A stretch of 64,000 bases of DNA from Podarcis raffonei (taxonomy: Eukaryota; Chordata; Lepidosauria; Squamata; Lacertidae). Both the position numbers and the translations under genes were made by a program. The DNA lies in assembly GCF_027172205.1 (NCBI RefSeq), contig NC_070614.1:41965001-42029000 (forward strand). Reading direction: 5' to 3'. This document shows positions 13,169 to 24,490 of the stretch, one piece after another; the first letter of the stretch is position 1, and each line of letters starts with the position of its first letter. The notes beneath the pieces are model-generated. The model ran no database searches. It had not been told where the DNA came from and saw only the letters and a list, made by a program, of their open reading frames with translations.

Positions 13169-13615
13169 ATGATGCCTTTCAAGGGATCTGGCCTTGTGCT
13201 CCTCACCTTTCTGGTGTCTGTTCTGCCACTGGGAGCCTATTGTGTACCCAACTATAAGACATTCCTAACCCAGCACTACGATAATCCCAAAAGCAGTGTT
13301 GGAAATCAGTATTGTGACGTAATGATGAAAAGACGTGGACTGGACAAACCAGCATGCAAGGAAGTGAACACCTTCATCCACAGCACCAAGAATAACATCA
13401 AATCTGTGTGCACTGAATCTGGAGGGGAGGATTATGGGAACGGGCTGAGGATCGCTCTCCGCCCCGTCACTGTCACCACCTGCAAGCACAAAGGCGGCTC
13501 AACTCGCACACCTTGCGAATACTCTGATAACAAGTCATCCAGATACATCGTCATTGCCTGTAATGAGAATAAAGAGCCTGTGCACTTTGACGAAAGCATC
13601 ATTGTCACAGTGTAA
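13169..13615 (+). CDS. RNase A superfamily ribonuclease, angiogenin/RNase 5-like, 148 aa
   Basis: Secreted pancreatic-type ribonuclease. The coding region is a single exon, as usual in this family, preceded by a 3' splice site at 13138-13139 (pyrimidine-rich tract, CCCCCCAG) and a short 5'UTR. The first of two adjacent ATGs is taken; the second (13172) is equally possible. A signal peptide (GLVLLTFLVSVLPLGAYC) is followed by the mature chain from about VPNYKTF. Catalytic residues are all present: His12 in FLTQHYD, Lys41 in ACKEVNTFIH and His119 in EPVHFDES. Six cysteines are seen instead of the eight of RNase A, as in angiogenins and reptile RNases. Two ATTAAA signals follow at 13728 and 13814. 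The 5' noncoding exon is not obvious nearby; an orphan lectin promoter lies upstream on the same strand. Expected roles are RNA cleavage and host defence or angiogenesis; which one cannot be told from sequence. Confidence 0.95.
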   Translation: MMPFKGSGLVLLTFLVSVLPLGAYCVPNYKTFLTQHYDNPKSSVGNQYCDVMMKRRGLDKPACKEVNTFIHSTKNNIKSVCTESGGEDYGNGLRIALRPVTVTTCKHKGGSTRTPCEYSDNKSSRYIVIACNENKEPVHFDESIIVTV

Positions 13616-13727
13616 GATTTCCAACGCCCAGATCCAAATATTCAGCTTTTTAACAATTATCCCATCCCTTGCAACTCCACTGAAAACCCCCCTTTGCTGC
13701 CATTCTGTCCAGCTCTGCTTTACTGCA

Positions 13728-13819
13728 ATTAAAAAATGAACAAACAAAACACCCTCACCCATAGTGGCAACCAAACCTGCTTTGATTCTGTTAAACCAGC
13801 AATGTCTGTCACTATTAAA
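13728..13819 (+). promoter_or_regulatory. Polyadenylation signals of the RNase gene
   Basis: Two ATTAAA hexamers at 13728-13733 and 13814-13819, 113 and 199 bp after the stop codon. Either could end the transcript. Confidence 0.5.
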
Positions 13820-14734
13820 CTGAGGAGAAAGTTGCATAACATTTGATGTGTGTTTAATTTCATTTCCTTTTCTTTTTGCTATTGCATCCAAGGGAGGTAA
13901 TGTGGAATGCAGTACTGCACTGTCCGAGATTTTCTTCTGTGTTTCCGCACACGAGAGTGGTAGGCTACAACCAAATCAAATCATGTCTTTATTACAGTCA
14001 TAGACCAGCGTAAGGAGGGAAGGGTACAATCATTTAAAATAAAAAAACGTTTTTAAAAGGAGTTAAAATAGAAAGTATATATAAAAGTCTATCAGAATCC
14101 AAAAGAAAATAAGAGAGTCTAAAAGAAGGGTTAGGAACCAAGAGTGAAAGAGAGTAAAAGGTTAGTATATATAAGACTATAGCTGTCAGTCTACAGAGCA
14201 CTCTAATACGAGTGTTCCTTATATCTAGTTTGTGACACAGGTCATCATCCGACTAATTTTGAGCAATGCTGTGCAGAATCCGGCAACGTATGTTGTAGCA
14301 TGATTGGTATCTGAAAGTGGCAGGAAGGTATAGAATTGTCCTGTGCGCCCTGGGTACTTATGCTGAGGCATCTGATCAAGGCCTGTATTTTAAAAATAAG
14401 CTTAAAGATGTTTTTATGCCAGGCAGAAGACCAGCTGGGTTTGGCATATGTTTATCTTCCTGGACAAGGGCCCCCCTGATTTATAGCAGGAGCCAAAATT
14501 CTCAAAGTTGTAAAAAGGGAATTACAGGCTGAGAGCAAAGGTTACTAGGTTACTGACCCTACAGAATACAATCAAGCTGCAAAAGCACTCATTGTTTAAC
14601 AAAATATAATACCATGTGTCTCCCATTAGAGACTAAATTTATATATGTTATGTATGAAATATATTGGCTTAAATGTAATTATGCAAAGGATTTAGAAAGT
14701 AAGAAATGTTAGATTCTTATGTTAGATTCTTATT

Positions 14735-14880
14735 TCATAGAATCATAGAATCATGGAGTTGGAAGAGACCACAAGGGCCATCAAGTCCAACCCTCTGCCA
14801 AGCAGGAAACACCATCAGAGCACTCCTGACATATGGTTGTCAAGCCTCTGCTTAAAGACCTCCAAAGAAGGAGATCTTTC
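14735..14880 (-). mobile_element. CR1 LINE 3' tail
   Basis: TCATAGAATCATAGAATCAT then GGAAGAGACCACAAGGGCCA, the CR1 end in reverse. Inserted in an older LINE. Confidence 0.82.
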
Positions 14881-14890
14881 ATTGATGATG

Positions 14891-15380
14891 TGTGAGAATG
14901 TGAACCCAAGATCTCTGACCTCTGTTTAAAATAAAAATTTAAAACCATTAGCCATCTGTTTTGGAGGGCAATGGGGCAAGGAGGGCAAGAGGTGAGCTGG
15001 TAATTAAGGTGCCTTGTTGAGGCAAATGTAAGATATATGACTACTTATTTGCCATTTATAGATAGAAGGAAATATAGCTGTTTGTCTCCCATAAAAGGCA
15101 ATAGGAAATGGGTGTATCTTTTATGATTGGTTCTAGCAAACAGCCAATAGGAATTTCAACCAGGCTGATTGGACAGAGGCAGCCAAAGGAGGAGCAAGGG
15201 GGCTGGGCTGAGGAAATATAAGTGCTGACCATCAGGGCTGGAGTGGGCAGAGCTTTGGTAATCACATACCACTGTGTCTCTCATTTATTTGTCTGACAAA
15301 TAAAGTATTATTTTAATTTCTCTATTGCTGCGTTGAATATTTCATTCCAGCTAAGCGTTAACCACAAGCAGGGTGCTACA
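14891..15380 (+). mobile_element. Candidate solo LTR (retrovirus-like fossil)
   Basis: Has CCAAT-type boxes, a TATA-like box near 15215, AATAAA near 15299 and a CA end (GGGTGCTACA). Sits inside the older LINE. The left end is uncertain, no clear target copies and no internal genes. A broken relic of an LTR element; family not assigned. Confidence 0.45.
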
Positions 15381-15720
15381 ATGCAGTAGTGGTAAGATGA
15401 GGCTGGTACAAATGTCTCTATAATAAAGATAATGGAGAAGCACATGCTCTGTTGTTTCCATTTATCCAGAGTCACAGGCGCATTGTCTCTCCAGGTAAGC
15501 AATCTTCCTGTATTGGCCTTCAAGGACAGCTGAAGGGAGGGCATGACATCGAGCCAAGGTAAAGGCCTTCCGGCGCTTAGGGGCTTCAAGTTTAGCTAGA
15601 TATACCATAGGGGAGGCAGAGTACCTGGAAGATTCATTGGCAATAAAAGTTGAGGTCCTGGCTAGATCCAACTGGCGCTCAGTGTCTGCAACACGTTTTA
15701 TGAGAGCAGGTAGGCTACAA

Positions 15721-17175
15721 CCATTTCCTGCCAGGAATTATACTACACGGTGGCATATGGTTATTCCAAGTGAATCATTGGGGGGGGGACATGGTGTCTG
15801 CTGGGAGATGGATAGGAGGTTTTTTGATGCTCATGACTGCAGCAAAACCAGGTTTCAGCAAGAAAGGTATAGCAGTCAAATATTAGGGTGGGGAACTGTC
15901 ACCACTGCCTTTCTCCTTTTTTCCATTTCCCCATCCCCCAAATGTCTAGATTTTCTCCTTCCATTTAACCCCCACCCATAGGGTATTCACAATATAGAGC
16001 GCATATGGTTCAGCATTAATGTCTAGCAGCTTGGAATGCTTCCCCCAACACTTTCGCAACTCTGGTTCCCCACTCAGTTCTGTCCCAGTGTGCAGAGTTC
16101 ATGTTTATAGACACAGTTGTTATCATGTGATCATGTGAGCCAGTTGTCATCATGTGATCAGGCACCACAGCCCCAGGGCTGCTTCTGAGCACATTCCACA
16201 GGCTGCCTAATAAATACCCATCTTGCCGTTTGTGGCTCTGTGGGTGCTTTGAGGCTGGGAGTAAATATAATGGAGAATGTAAACTCCCTTCTTTGGGGGA
16301 CAAATATACCCCTTGAATGTTTATGGGGATATTCAGACCCACATGGGAATCAAGCTTCCAAGTCGGCTTGGAAGTTTGTTGGAAACAGAGAGAGAGAAAT
16401 CTTCAAGTGGTATTGTTATCAATAGAACATCAACCCAAAGGTCAGATGTGTGTCTGCAGGAGGTATCCCCATGACCATTTTTTGAGACCCCCTTTTGGCA
16501 ACGACCCCTGACCGTAATTGGCTAATTGTCAAGGCTAGGTGGGAACCTCAAGGTATCCAGCTCAGTGGGGGGGGGAGCAGCGAAGCCAAGCTACCTAGCC
16601 AGGAGACTCATAGTCCTGGGGGAGGCTGCACGCGACCACACAAAAGCCACCCCCCAGTTAATGTGGGGAGCAGTCATTGTGCCCTCCTGGACCCCCTCCT
16701 AAGAAGCCATTTCATTTCATTTATTGAATTTATATACCACCATATACCCAGAGGTTTCAGGGTGGTTCACAAAAAAGATCACAATATATAAAATCAAAAT
16801 AAAAACAATACTGCAATAACGCCCTCACCCACCCCCAAAAGAGCCACATTTTAAAGGGTAAGAACTTTGCTTGTTCTGAGACCTGAGGACCTTAGCAAAA
16901 CAAATACTTCACCCTGTAATTTTTATAATTATTGATCAGCATCACTACTTTTAAATGTCCCATGGCAAATCAGATGCCAGGCACAATATAAGCCACAGAA
17001 ACAGCCCTTTCCAAATGTGATGGTCCTGTGTTGTAGTCTATATAGGCACCTGTCCTATCAACTTACATGAATCCAGTTAGGGAGGTAGATTTACTGCAGG
17101 TACATGCCTCCATGTATCCAAGTTTCCTTATAACTTCAGCCAAGACTGAAATGCTGTTAGTGACTATAGGTAAAC
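15721..17175. other. Gene-free stretch before V2R copy 2
   Basis: Contains a short repeated CATCATGTGATCA pair near 16125-16160, a GC-rich piece and a LINE tail at 16710. No exon recognised apart from the V2R first exon that follows. Confidence 0.5.
16710..16805 (-). mobile_element. LINE 3' tail (CR1/L2 group)
   Basis: ATTTATTGAATTTATATACC then CAGAGGTTTCAGGGTGGTTC, a common reptile LINE tail in reverse. Confidence 0.6.
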
Positions 17176-18754
17176 ATGATGGCTTCCAGTTCAGCCCAAG
17201 AATGGTTAGTGCACCACCTGCTTTTCCTGCTGTTGCTGATGCATTGTTCTTCTAGCAAGAGTTTGAGCTCTTGCAGATTGAGAAAAACAAATCAAACCAA
17301 TTCATATGGTCCTCCAGCAGACATGATCATCGGTGAATTCATATCCATTACGATAGCAAACTTCAGAATGCAGAAATTTATGGAGAACCCACAATCCTCT
17401 GCATTATATGCTCAGTAAGTAGTTACTTATTTACAGGGAATTTTCTGTTGGGTCCACAGATTACTCATGACTTGATGAAATAAACGACTGCATCGGGTTC
17501 TGTCTTCGGTTCTCCTGTCAGCCTTCACAGGGAACATTCAGATTTTTGTCCCACCACTTGAGTTAGCAGAAATAAACTCAACATCATCAGTCTAAGGCAC
17601 CATATGTGACCTAATCAAATCCCTCTATACCACAGTGTTAAAAATGTTTTTCATAGTTGTCTTTCAAGTAAGATATTCATTCATGTGAAAAGAATTAAGA
17701 AGTACATATTCATAGTCCTACAATACAAATTTGGACTTGCTTGAAATGCTATTCTACTGCCCCCACCCCAGTTAATTGTGGTGTTTCTGTATTGCTACAC
17801 TGAAGTGGAACTACCTACAACTTGATATTCTTTTAGATGATACCAAAAAATCACCTTTTCATTTTGAGCCTGATAAACTGCAGTTCCCTCCTTTTCCCTC
17901 AAAGAGCAAAGCCCAGCAGTAGGGACACATTAACTTGAAAACAAGTCCCTTCATTGTGTTCAGTGGGTACAGGGCCCAAATCCTGTTGAAATCCATGGGG
18001 ATTCCAAAGTGCTTAAGTGTGGCTACTAGATTGCCCCTGCTTTTTGCCCATATGAGCCCCATCCACAACCCAGCTGAAGTTTTCAAGCTACTTCAGACCC
18101 ATAGATGTTGCAACCCATCCCTGTGCCAAAATTTCCTTGCAAGTAAGCCTTGTTCATTTCCATGGGCTTTGCTCCACACCCCAAACATGCATCAGCTTTT
18201 AGCCTGACAGGGCAAATCTAGGCATACCTACTCGAAGTAATCACCACTAGTTAAGTGGGGAAAGAATTAGAGCCTGACTGAACTTGGCAGGTTAACTGCT
18301 TAAATCGGATTTGCGTGAAAGGCAGTTCCACAGAGCACAATGGGATGCTTCCTCTCAAATAACTGGGATCAAGGAGAGCTTTCCTTAACACATGTTTACA
18401 TGGGAATAAGCAATTTCCGATGGAAGGTTGTGTGATCACACCCTATAATCCCTTGCACGATTATATGGGAAGCGAATCCCATTGAATAAAAAAAGAAGAA
18501 AAAGGTTTTGCTTCCCAAGTTGTTTTTAGGTTTTTTTAAAAAAGGAAAGCATATCTATAAGGCTTAGATTCAAGGGCTGCTAAAAAGACATGTGTTAAAG
18601 CACACTGGTATACTAAAGAGTTGTTTCCCAGGTTGAATTGAGAACACATTCCCATGAATACTTCATGGTGGACAAAGCAGCAGAACAAGAGGTAGGCATG
18701 GACATTGCATACAAGAAAGAGGCAAAGGGAGTGTTGGGAACATGCAAAGATTTA

Positions 18755-19050
18755 AAGGTAAAGGTAAAGGTACCCCTGCCTGTACGGGCCAGTCTTGACA
18801 GACTCTAGGGTTGTACGCCCATCTCACTCAAGAGGCCAGGGGCCAGCGCTCTCCGCAGACACTTCCGGGTCATGTGGCCAGCGTGACAAGCTGCATCTGG
18901 TGAGCCAGAGCCACACACGGAAACGCCGTTTACCTTCCTGCTAGTAAGCAGTCCCTATTTATCTACTTGCACCCGGGGGTGCTTTCGAACTGCTAGGTTG
19001 GCAGGCGCTGGGACCGAACAACGGGAGCGCACCCCGCCGTGGGGATTCGA
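18755..19050 (-). mobile_element. Sauria-type tRNA SINE, 5' truncated, only in V2R copy 2
   Basis: Contains CTTTCGAACTGCTAGGTTGG and ends AAAGGTAAAGGTACCCC, diagnostic of Sauria SINEs. Target copies TGCAAAGATTTA and TGCAATGATTTA. The tRNA-like head is cut off. Confidence 0.85.
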
Positions 19051-19195
19051 TGCAATGATTTACTCAGTATTAAATCCCACTGTGTTGGTGATTTTGAACC
19101 TAGTTAAGTGGGGAAAGAATTAGAGCCTGACTGAACTTGGCAGGTTAACTGCTTTTTGTTTCTGGGTTTCCAATATTCAACCTCACCAATTCATT

Positions 19196-19590
19196 CAGTA
19201 CGTTTCCAAGCACAATTCAAAGTGTTGGTGCTGACCTTTAAAGCCCTAAACGGCCTCGGTCCTGTATACCTGAAGGAGTGTCTCCACCCCCATTGTTCAG
19301 CCCAGACACTGAGATCCAGCGCCAAGGGCCTTCTGGCGATTCCCTCATTGCGAGAAGTAGGGTTACAGGGAACCAGACAGAGGGCCTTCTCGGTGGTGGC
19401 ACTCACCCTGTGGAACACCCTCCCTTCAGATGTGAAGGAAATAAGTAGCTATCCTATCTTTAAAAGACATCTGAAGGCAGCCCTGTTCAGGGAAGTTTTT
19501 AATATTTAACGCTGTATTGTTTTTAATACTTGATTGGGAGCTGCCCAGAGTGGCTGGGGAGACTCAGCCAGATGGGCAGGGTATAAATAA

Positions 19591-19631
<41 letters not shown>
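19196..19631 (+). mobile_element. L2 LINE 3' fragment, only in V2R copy 2
   Basis: Encodes the L2 C-terminal motif FRAQFKVLVLTFKALNGL with drift, then LRSSAKGLLAIPSLREVGL, and ends GGGTATAAATAAATT plus an (ATT) tail. Copy 1 has no insert between CAATTCATC and AGCACAGCAATGG. Confidence 0.85.
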
Positions 19632-22600
19632 GAGCACAACAATGGATCTCCTTGAATCTACCATTTACATACTGAACATCTAATCATAATATCTTAGGAG
19701 ACTGCTGTGGTATCATTAGTTTGAATAAAATGTTATTCTCCTGTAGGCTGAAACATCCAAGTGAAAGACATGCATGAATCAAAATGAAAACTTCAACACA
19801 GTTTCTTTTCTGTCATGTTTGCAGTCATTCTTTGTCTTGCAGTGTGATCCCGAAAAACTACCAGCATGTTCTTGCCTTCGTCTTTGCCATGCAAGAGATC
19901 AACAAGAATGCCAAATTCTTATCCAACATCACACTGGGATCAACATTTTATGAGAATGCTTTTAATCCTTCGCAAACTTGTTGGAACACTCTTGCTCTTC
20001 TTTTCATGGGACAACGAAATCCCCCCAATTACCACTGTAATGAGGAAGATAAATTAATTGCCGTCGTTGGAGGGCTCACCTCCCAAAACTCCATTCAGAT
20101 GGCGAATATATTAAACACCTACAAGATTCCACAGGTATGTGTGTAGATACATAGATACAACCACAAGGGCAGACATAGACAGAAAACCCCCAAAAAGCAT
20201 CCAGGTTAGCTTTCAATCCCATTACATTATGTTTTCTACACTTGTGTCCTACATTAGACTTGGTATGGGTACTGTCACTGTGTTAAAGCCTCCTAGCGAT
20301 GTGTTGCCTACACTGCCATCTCAATTACAATTGGGATTTCAGTGGGGGGGGGAATAAACCCATAATACTAATCATTCAATCTCTGATGCTTCCAAACCTG
20401 TTCATGCCGCAAAGCTTATAATCAAGGAAGCATGCAGCCTCCTGCTTAGAAACTTCTCCTAACCTGAGATGTAATAATGTCAGTGGTGTATACTTAGAAA
20501 AGTAAGAGCAGGTGGTTAACCACAACAATAGAGAAGTATTCTTTCTTTGAAGAAATAGATGGTCTTTGAATTCTTAAAAATATAAATCTTTTCCCTTTAG
20601 CTCAGCTATGGCTCCTTGGATCCAGGGCTGAGTGACCAAAGGCGCTTCCCTTCCTTCTACCAAATGGTCCCCAATGAAGAAGCTCAGTATGATGGCATTG
20701 TCTGGCTACTCAGGAAGTTTGGGTGGAACTGGATTGGCCTCCTTGTTTCAGATGATGACAGTGGAGAAACCTTCCTTCGTAATCTCAGACCAAGGCTTTC
20801 CCAAAATAATCTTTGTATTTCTTGGACACTGGTGATCCCACTAGTGACATTTTTTTTACCTAAGGAGCTACTTCTAAAAAAATTGAATCCCATCATGTTT
20901 GCTCTCACAAGGAGGAAAATGAATGTGATTCTTGTCTATGGAGACAGTCAGTCTCTAGAGGGTTTGAGACTGGTTTTAATCTCCCTTGAGGTTTTCTCTA
21001 TGTACCCAGTGGAGAGGGTGTGGATTACAACAGCTCAATGGGATTTCACTGCAGTGCTGGTTGGAGGCAAATTTCCTTCCATATCCTTCAATGGCACTTT
21101 GTCATTTACACTCCATTCAAATCCAGTTCCAGGGTTTCAGGACTTTCTACAGACCATAAATCCATGGCAGCCAAATCTTTATTTCATCCAGCAGTTCTGG
21201 GCCAGTGCATTCCTCTGTTCATTCCCAGATCACAGTCTAATTCACACAACTCAGGAACCCTGCACTGGGAGGGAGAAGCTGGAGAAACTCACTGGACCCA
21301 TGTTTGAAATGGAAATGTCCAGCCAGAGCTACACCATCTACAATGCCGTCCATGCAGTAGCACATGCTCTCCATAGCATGTATTCCTCAAGAGCCAAACA
21401 GAAAGTACTGGGTGAGAGACAGATGCAGCCAAAAGTTCAGCCCTGGCAGGTACTGTCAACTACTCTCCTCAATGTTAGAAGCACAGGAGTTATTATTAGT
21501 GGTTCATATGTTTCACACCTGAGCCCTGGCATGGAGGAGAGGCCTTGGGGATTTTGAGTGGTGAGCTCTATCATTGGGAGGGACTTGATCTCAGTTAAAG
21601 GCCACATGCTTTGCATGCTGCACATTCAAAGCTCTTTAAATTAATCCATCCAGGATTCTCCTACTTGGGGCTGCACAAGGATGAGGGGTGTCCTCTGTTA
21701 TAAGAACTGGGTTGAAACCTTGGATGTATTCCGAATAGAACTGTGGCAATTCAGAGTAGACAGTTCTGGGCTACAGAGAACAATGGTTTGACTCAGCACA
21801 AGGCAGTTTCAGGTGTTAATGGAGGAGGTTTTTGAATTACCCAGAATCCATGGCAAGTCGAAAAGCATACCAAGTCATGTCTCTTAGTATTGGAACTGGA
21901 AAGGCTTACAGCTCAATGGCAGAACATCTGCTTTCATTCAGAAGGTCCCATGTTCAACCCCCAGCATCTCAAGATCATGCTGGGAAAGACTCTGAAACCC
22001 TAGAGAGCCAATAACAATCAGTGACTGAGCTATTTAGGGCAATGATTTCACTCACTGTAAGGTAGCTTTCAGTGTCCTATAACATACTGATGAATGGTAG
22101 TAAAAAGCCAAAGGTCCACCTGCCAAATGGAAAAGAGAGAGTGTATTAGCCAACAAGGTCTGTGTCTTTTTTCCTCTTGCAATCTAGCTCCACTCCTTCC
22201 TGAAGAACATCCACTTCAACAACAGTGCTGGGGAAGAAATCTCTTTGGATGAGAAGGGGCAGCAGGCAGGTGGCTATGATCTCCTCAACTTGGTCACATA
22301 TCCCAATGAGACCTTCCAGAGAGTCCGAGTGGGGAGGGTGGACCCTCAGGCCCCCCCAGGAAAAGAGTTCACAGTGGATGGAAGTGCCATCGCATGGAAT
22401 CCCAAGTTCAAGCAGGTGGGTGGAACTATTTTTTTCTTTTAATCACCATCCATCATCATCTTTAATGAGAAGATCAGGGGATCCAGGAAAACACAGATGG
22501 CTACAAAGGAGAAGTGTGAGGAGGAAAGCTCTAGTACTCAGTGATCAAATACCATCTTTGTTACTTTGTTCAAATTTGTTGATCCAGAACTAGTTTGAAG

Positions 22601-22972
22601 CTAATTGGGAGCTTAGGGTTAAGAACAAGGTCTTTCTGAGTGAGGAATTGGCAAGTGTTTAAAGCTCTTGAAAAGGGACCGTTGTGTTCCAAAATGCGTT
22701 GTTGGCAACAATCTTTGTTTCAGACTCTGTCCCACCATGTGGAGCCAGGTAGAAAGAAAATCATCTACCACATGAAGTGTGTGGTCACTAATGTTGATGG
22801 ATGGAGTGCCGGTGATATCCTGTCCCACGATGTTGGTCTCCATCAGGCTGTTGGTGAGGCCAAACTCCATGCAGGCTTGGCCATAAAGTGTGGGATGAAA
22901 GCATCCAAAAGGCTAAGGAAAGCGCTGATGCTCAGAAGGCTATAGTATGCAGTGCTGTCATATGCCAGATGA

Positions 22973-23110
22973 AATTGATTGATTGATTGATTGATTGATT
23001 GATGGAATGAATGAATGAATGAATGAGTTTATACACTGCCATATAACTGGAGGTCTCAGGGCAGTTCACAGAATAAAATCAACATATAAAACCACAAAAT
23101 ACATAAAGAA
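22973..23110 (-). mobile_element. Old LINE tail in V2R copy 2 intron 4, with (ATTG)n and (AATG)n
   Basis: Partner of 4351-4440. The four-base runs grew only in this copy. Confidence 0.5.
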
Positions 23111-24249
23111 TACATACATAATGAAAATAAAAAACCCAATGGCCCCCTGCAAAAAACACACATATTATAAGAGGGAATAGTTATGTAAATTTCTACAGCT
23201 ATGGCAGTTATGAGCAGTCTAAACAGTTAGAGCAGCAGGAATGTTCTCTTGTGCTGCTGTCAGTCTGTAACAGTATTTATCGTAGATTAAAATCTATGTA
23301 AGATGTATTAGCAATGTAAGTAACACCTACCTGCATTGTATAGTTTAATCTGAAAGTTCAAGTACATTTGGTAAGAAGGAGAAGCAGCATCTGCTGCCGG
23401 CTCCCTATTTCAGCTCTCCTCTCCCTCCAGGAGGGAATCAGCATTGGGTTATGAGGAATCAATCAAGAGGGAGAAGGTTGGCACTAGCTTCTCTTTGCCA
23501 TTCAGACATGTGCTGGGCTGGCCAAATGGTTAAGTGACAGCACAAAGCATCTTTATCAGGGGGCCTGATGCTTGCCCAGGGAGCAAATGCTTGACAGCCA
23601 TCCTCTAAATTCAGTCCTGTGACCTTTCTACTTCAAAGCGGACATAGATGACAATAAGATTTATGTAGAGAAGCAAGCTTATTCCATTCAAAATCCCTTG
23701 CTTGTCATTACCATTAGATGCCGCCCATTTCCACCTGTGTTGAGAGCTGCCACCCTGGACAGAGTATGTTTCCACAGCAGGGAAAGCAAATCTGTTGCTA
23801 TGACTGTGTTCAGTGCCCTAAAGGGAGGATTTCAGTCCAGAAGGGTAAGTGAAGGAGCCCGAGTCAACTGGAATTCCCATCTTCCTCTCCAGCAAAGACA
23901 TTCATTTCTTTGTCTTATTATGTCTGCTTATTTTCTGTCATAGATGCCAAGCACATGTGTTTACATGTTACTGATACATATTGTCCTTTCCTCTCTCCTC
24001 CCCTTTGGATAGCCATTCAAGAGTATATTGTGTGAAATAACATCCACATGGGGGTAACCACCATTGAAATCAGGATGACATACATCTGGGAAGAAATAAT
24101 TAGGATTGCACTCCACAGATTCGCTTTTTGTCAGCATTGAACCTGCAGCCAACAGATTTTTATCTTCTGTGATTAACAACTAGGGAACAATTTTCTCTAT
24201 TGTATCCACACAGTTTCAGTCGTTAGGAAAAGTTATTTCTTGTCAAATA

Positions 24250-24490
24250 CAGTGGTACCTTGGGTTAAGTACTTAATCGTTCCGGAGGTCTGTTCTTAAC
24301 CTGAAACTGTTCTTAACCTGAAGCACCACTTTAGCTAATGGGGCCTCCTGCTGCCGCTGCACCGCCGGAGCACAATTTCTGTTCTCATCCTGAAGCAAAG
24401 TTCTTAACCTGAAGCACTATTTCTGGGTTAGCGGAGTCTTTAACCTGAAGTGTATGTAACCTGAAGCGTATGTAACCCGAGGTACCACTA
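24250..24490. mobile_element. TA-target MITE (CAGTGGTACCTCGGGTTA family), V2R copy 2 intron
   Basis: Inverted ends CAGTGGTACCTTGGG and ACCCGAGGTACCACTA between TA dinucleotides. Copy 1 has the plain CAAATATAGATTT site. Ends and TA duplication fit the Tc1/mariner/pogo group. Confidence 0.75.

Larger units (their letters stand above)
13975..15720 (-). mobile_element. Older LINE fragment, possibly R4/Dong-like, broken by CR1 and an LTR
   Basis: On the minus strand 15671-15462 encodes YLAKLEAPKRRKAFTLARCH and ERQCACDSG, followed after a stop by a METTEHVLLH-like reading, the Cys-His end of many non-LTR retrotransposons. The 3' part resumes at about 14560-13975 with HATTYVAGFCTALLKIS. Clade assignment is a guess. 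Confidence 0.5.
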
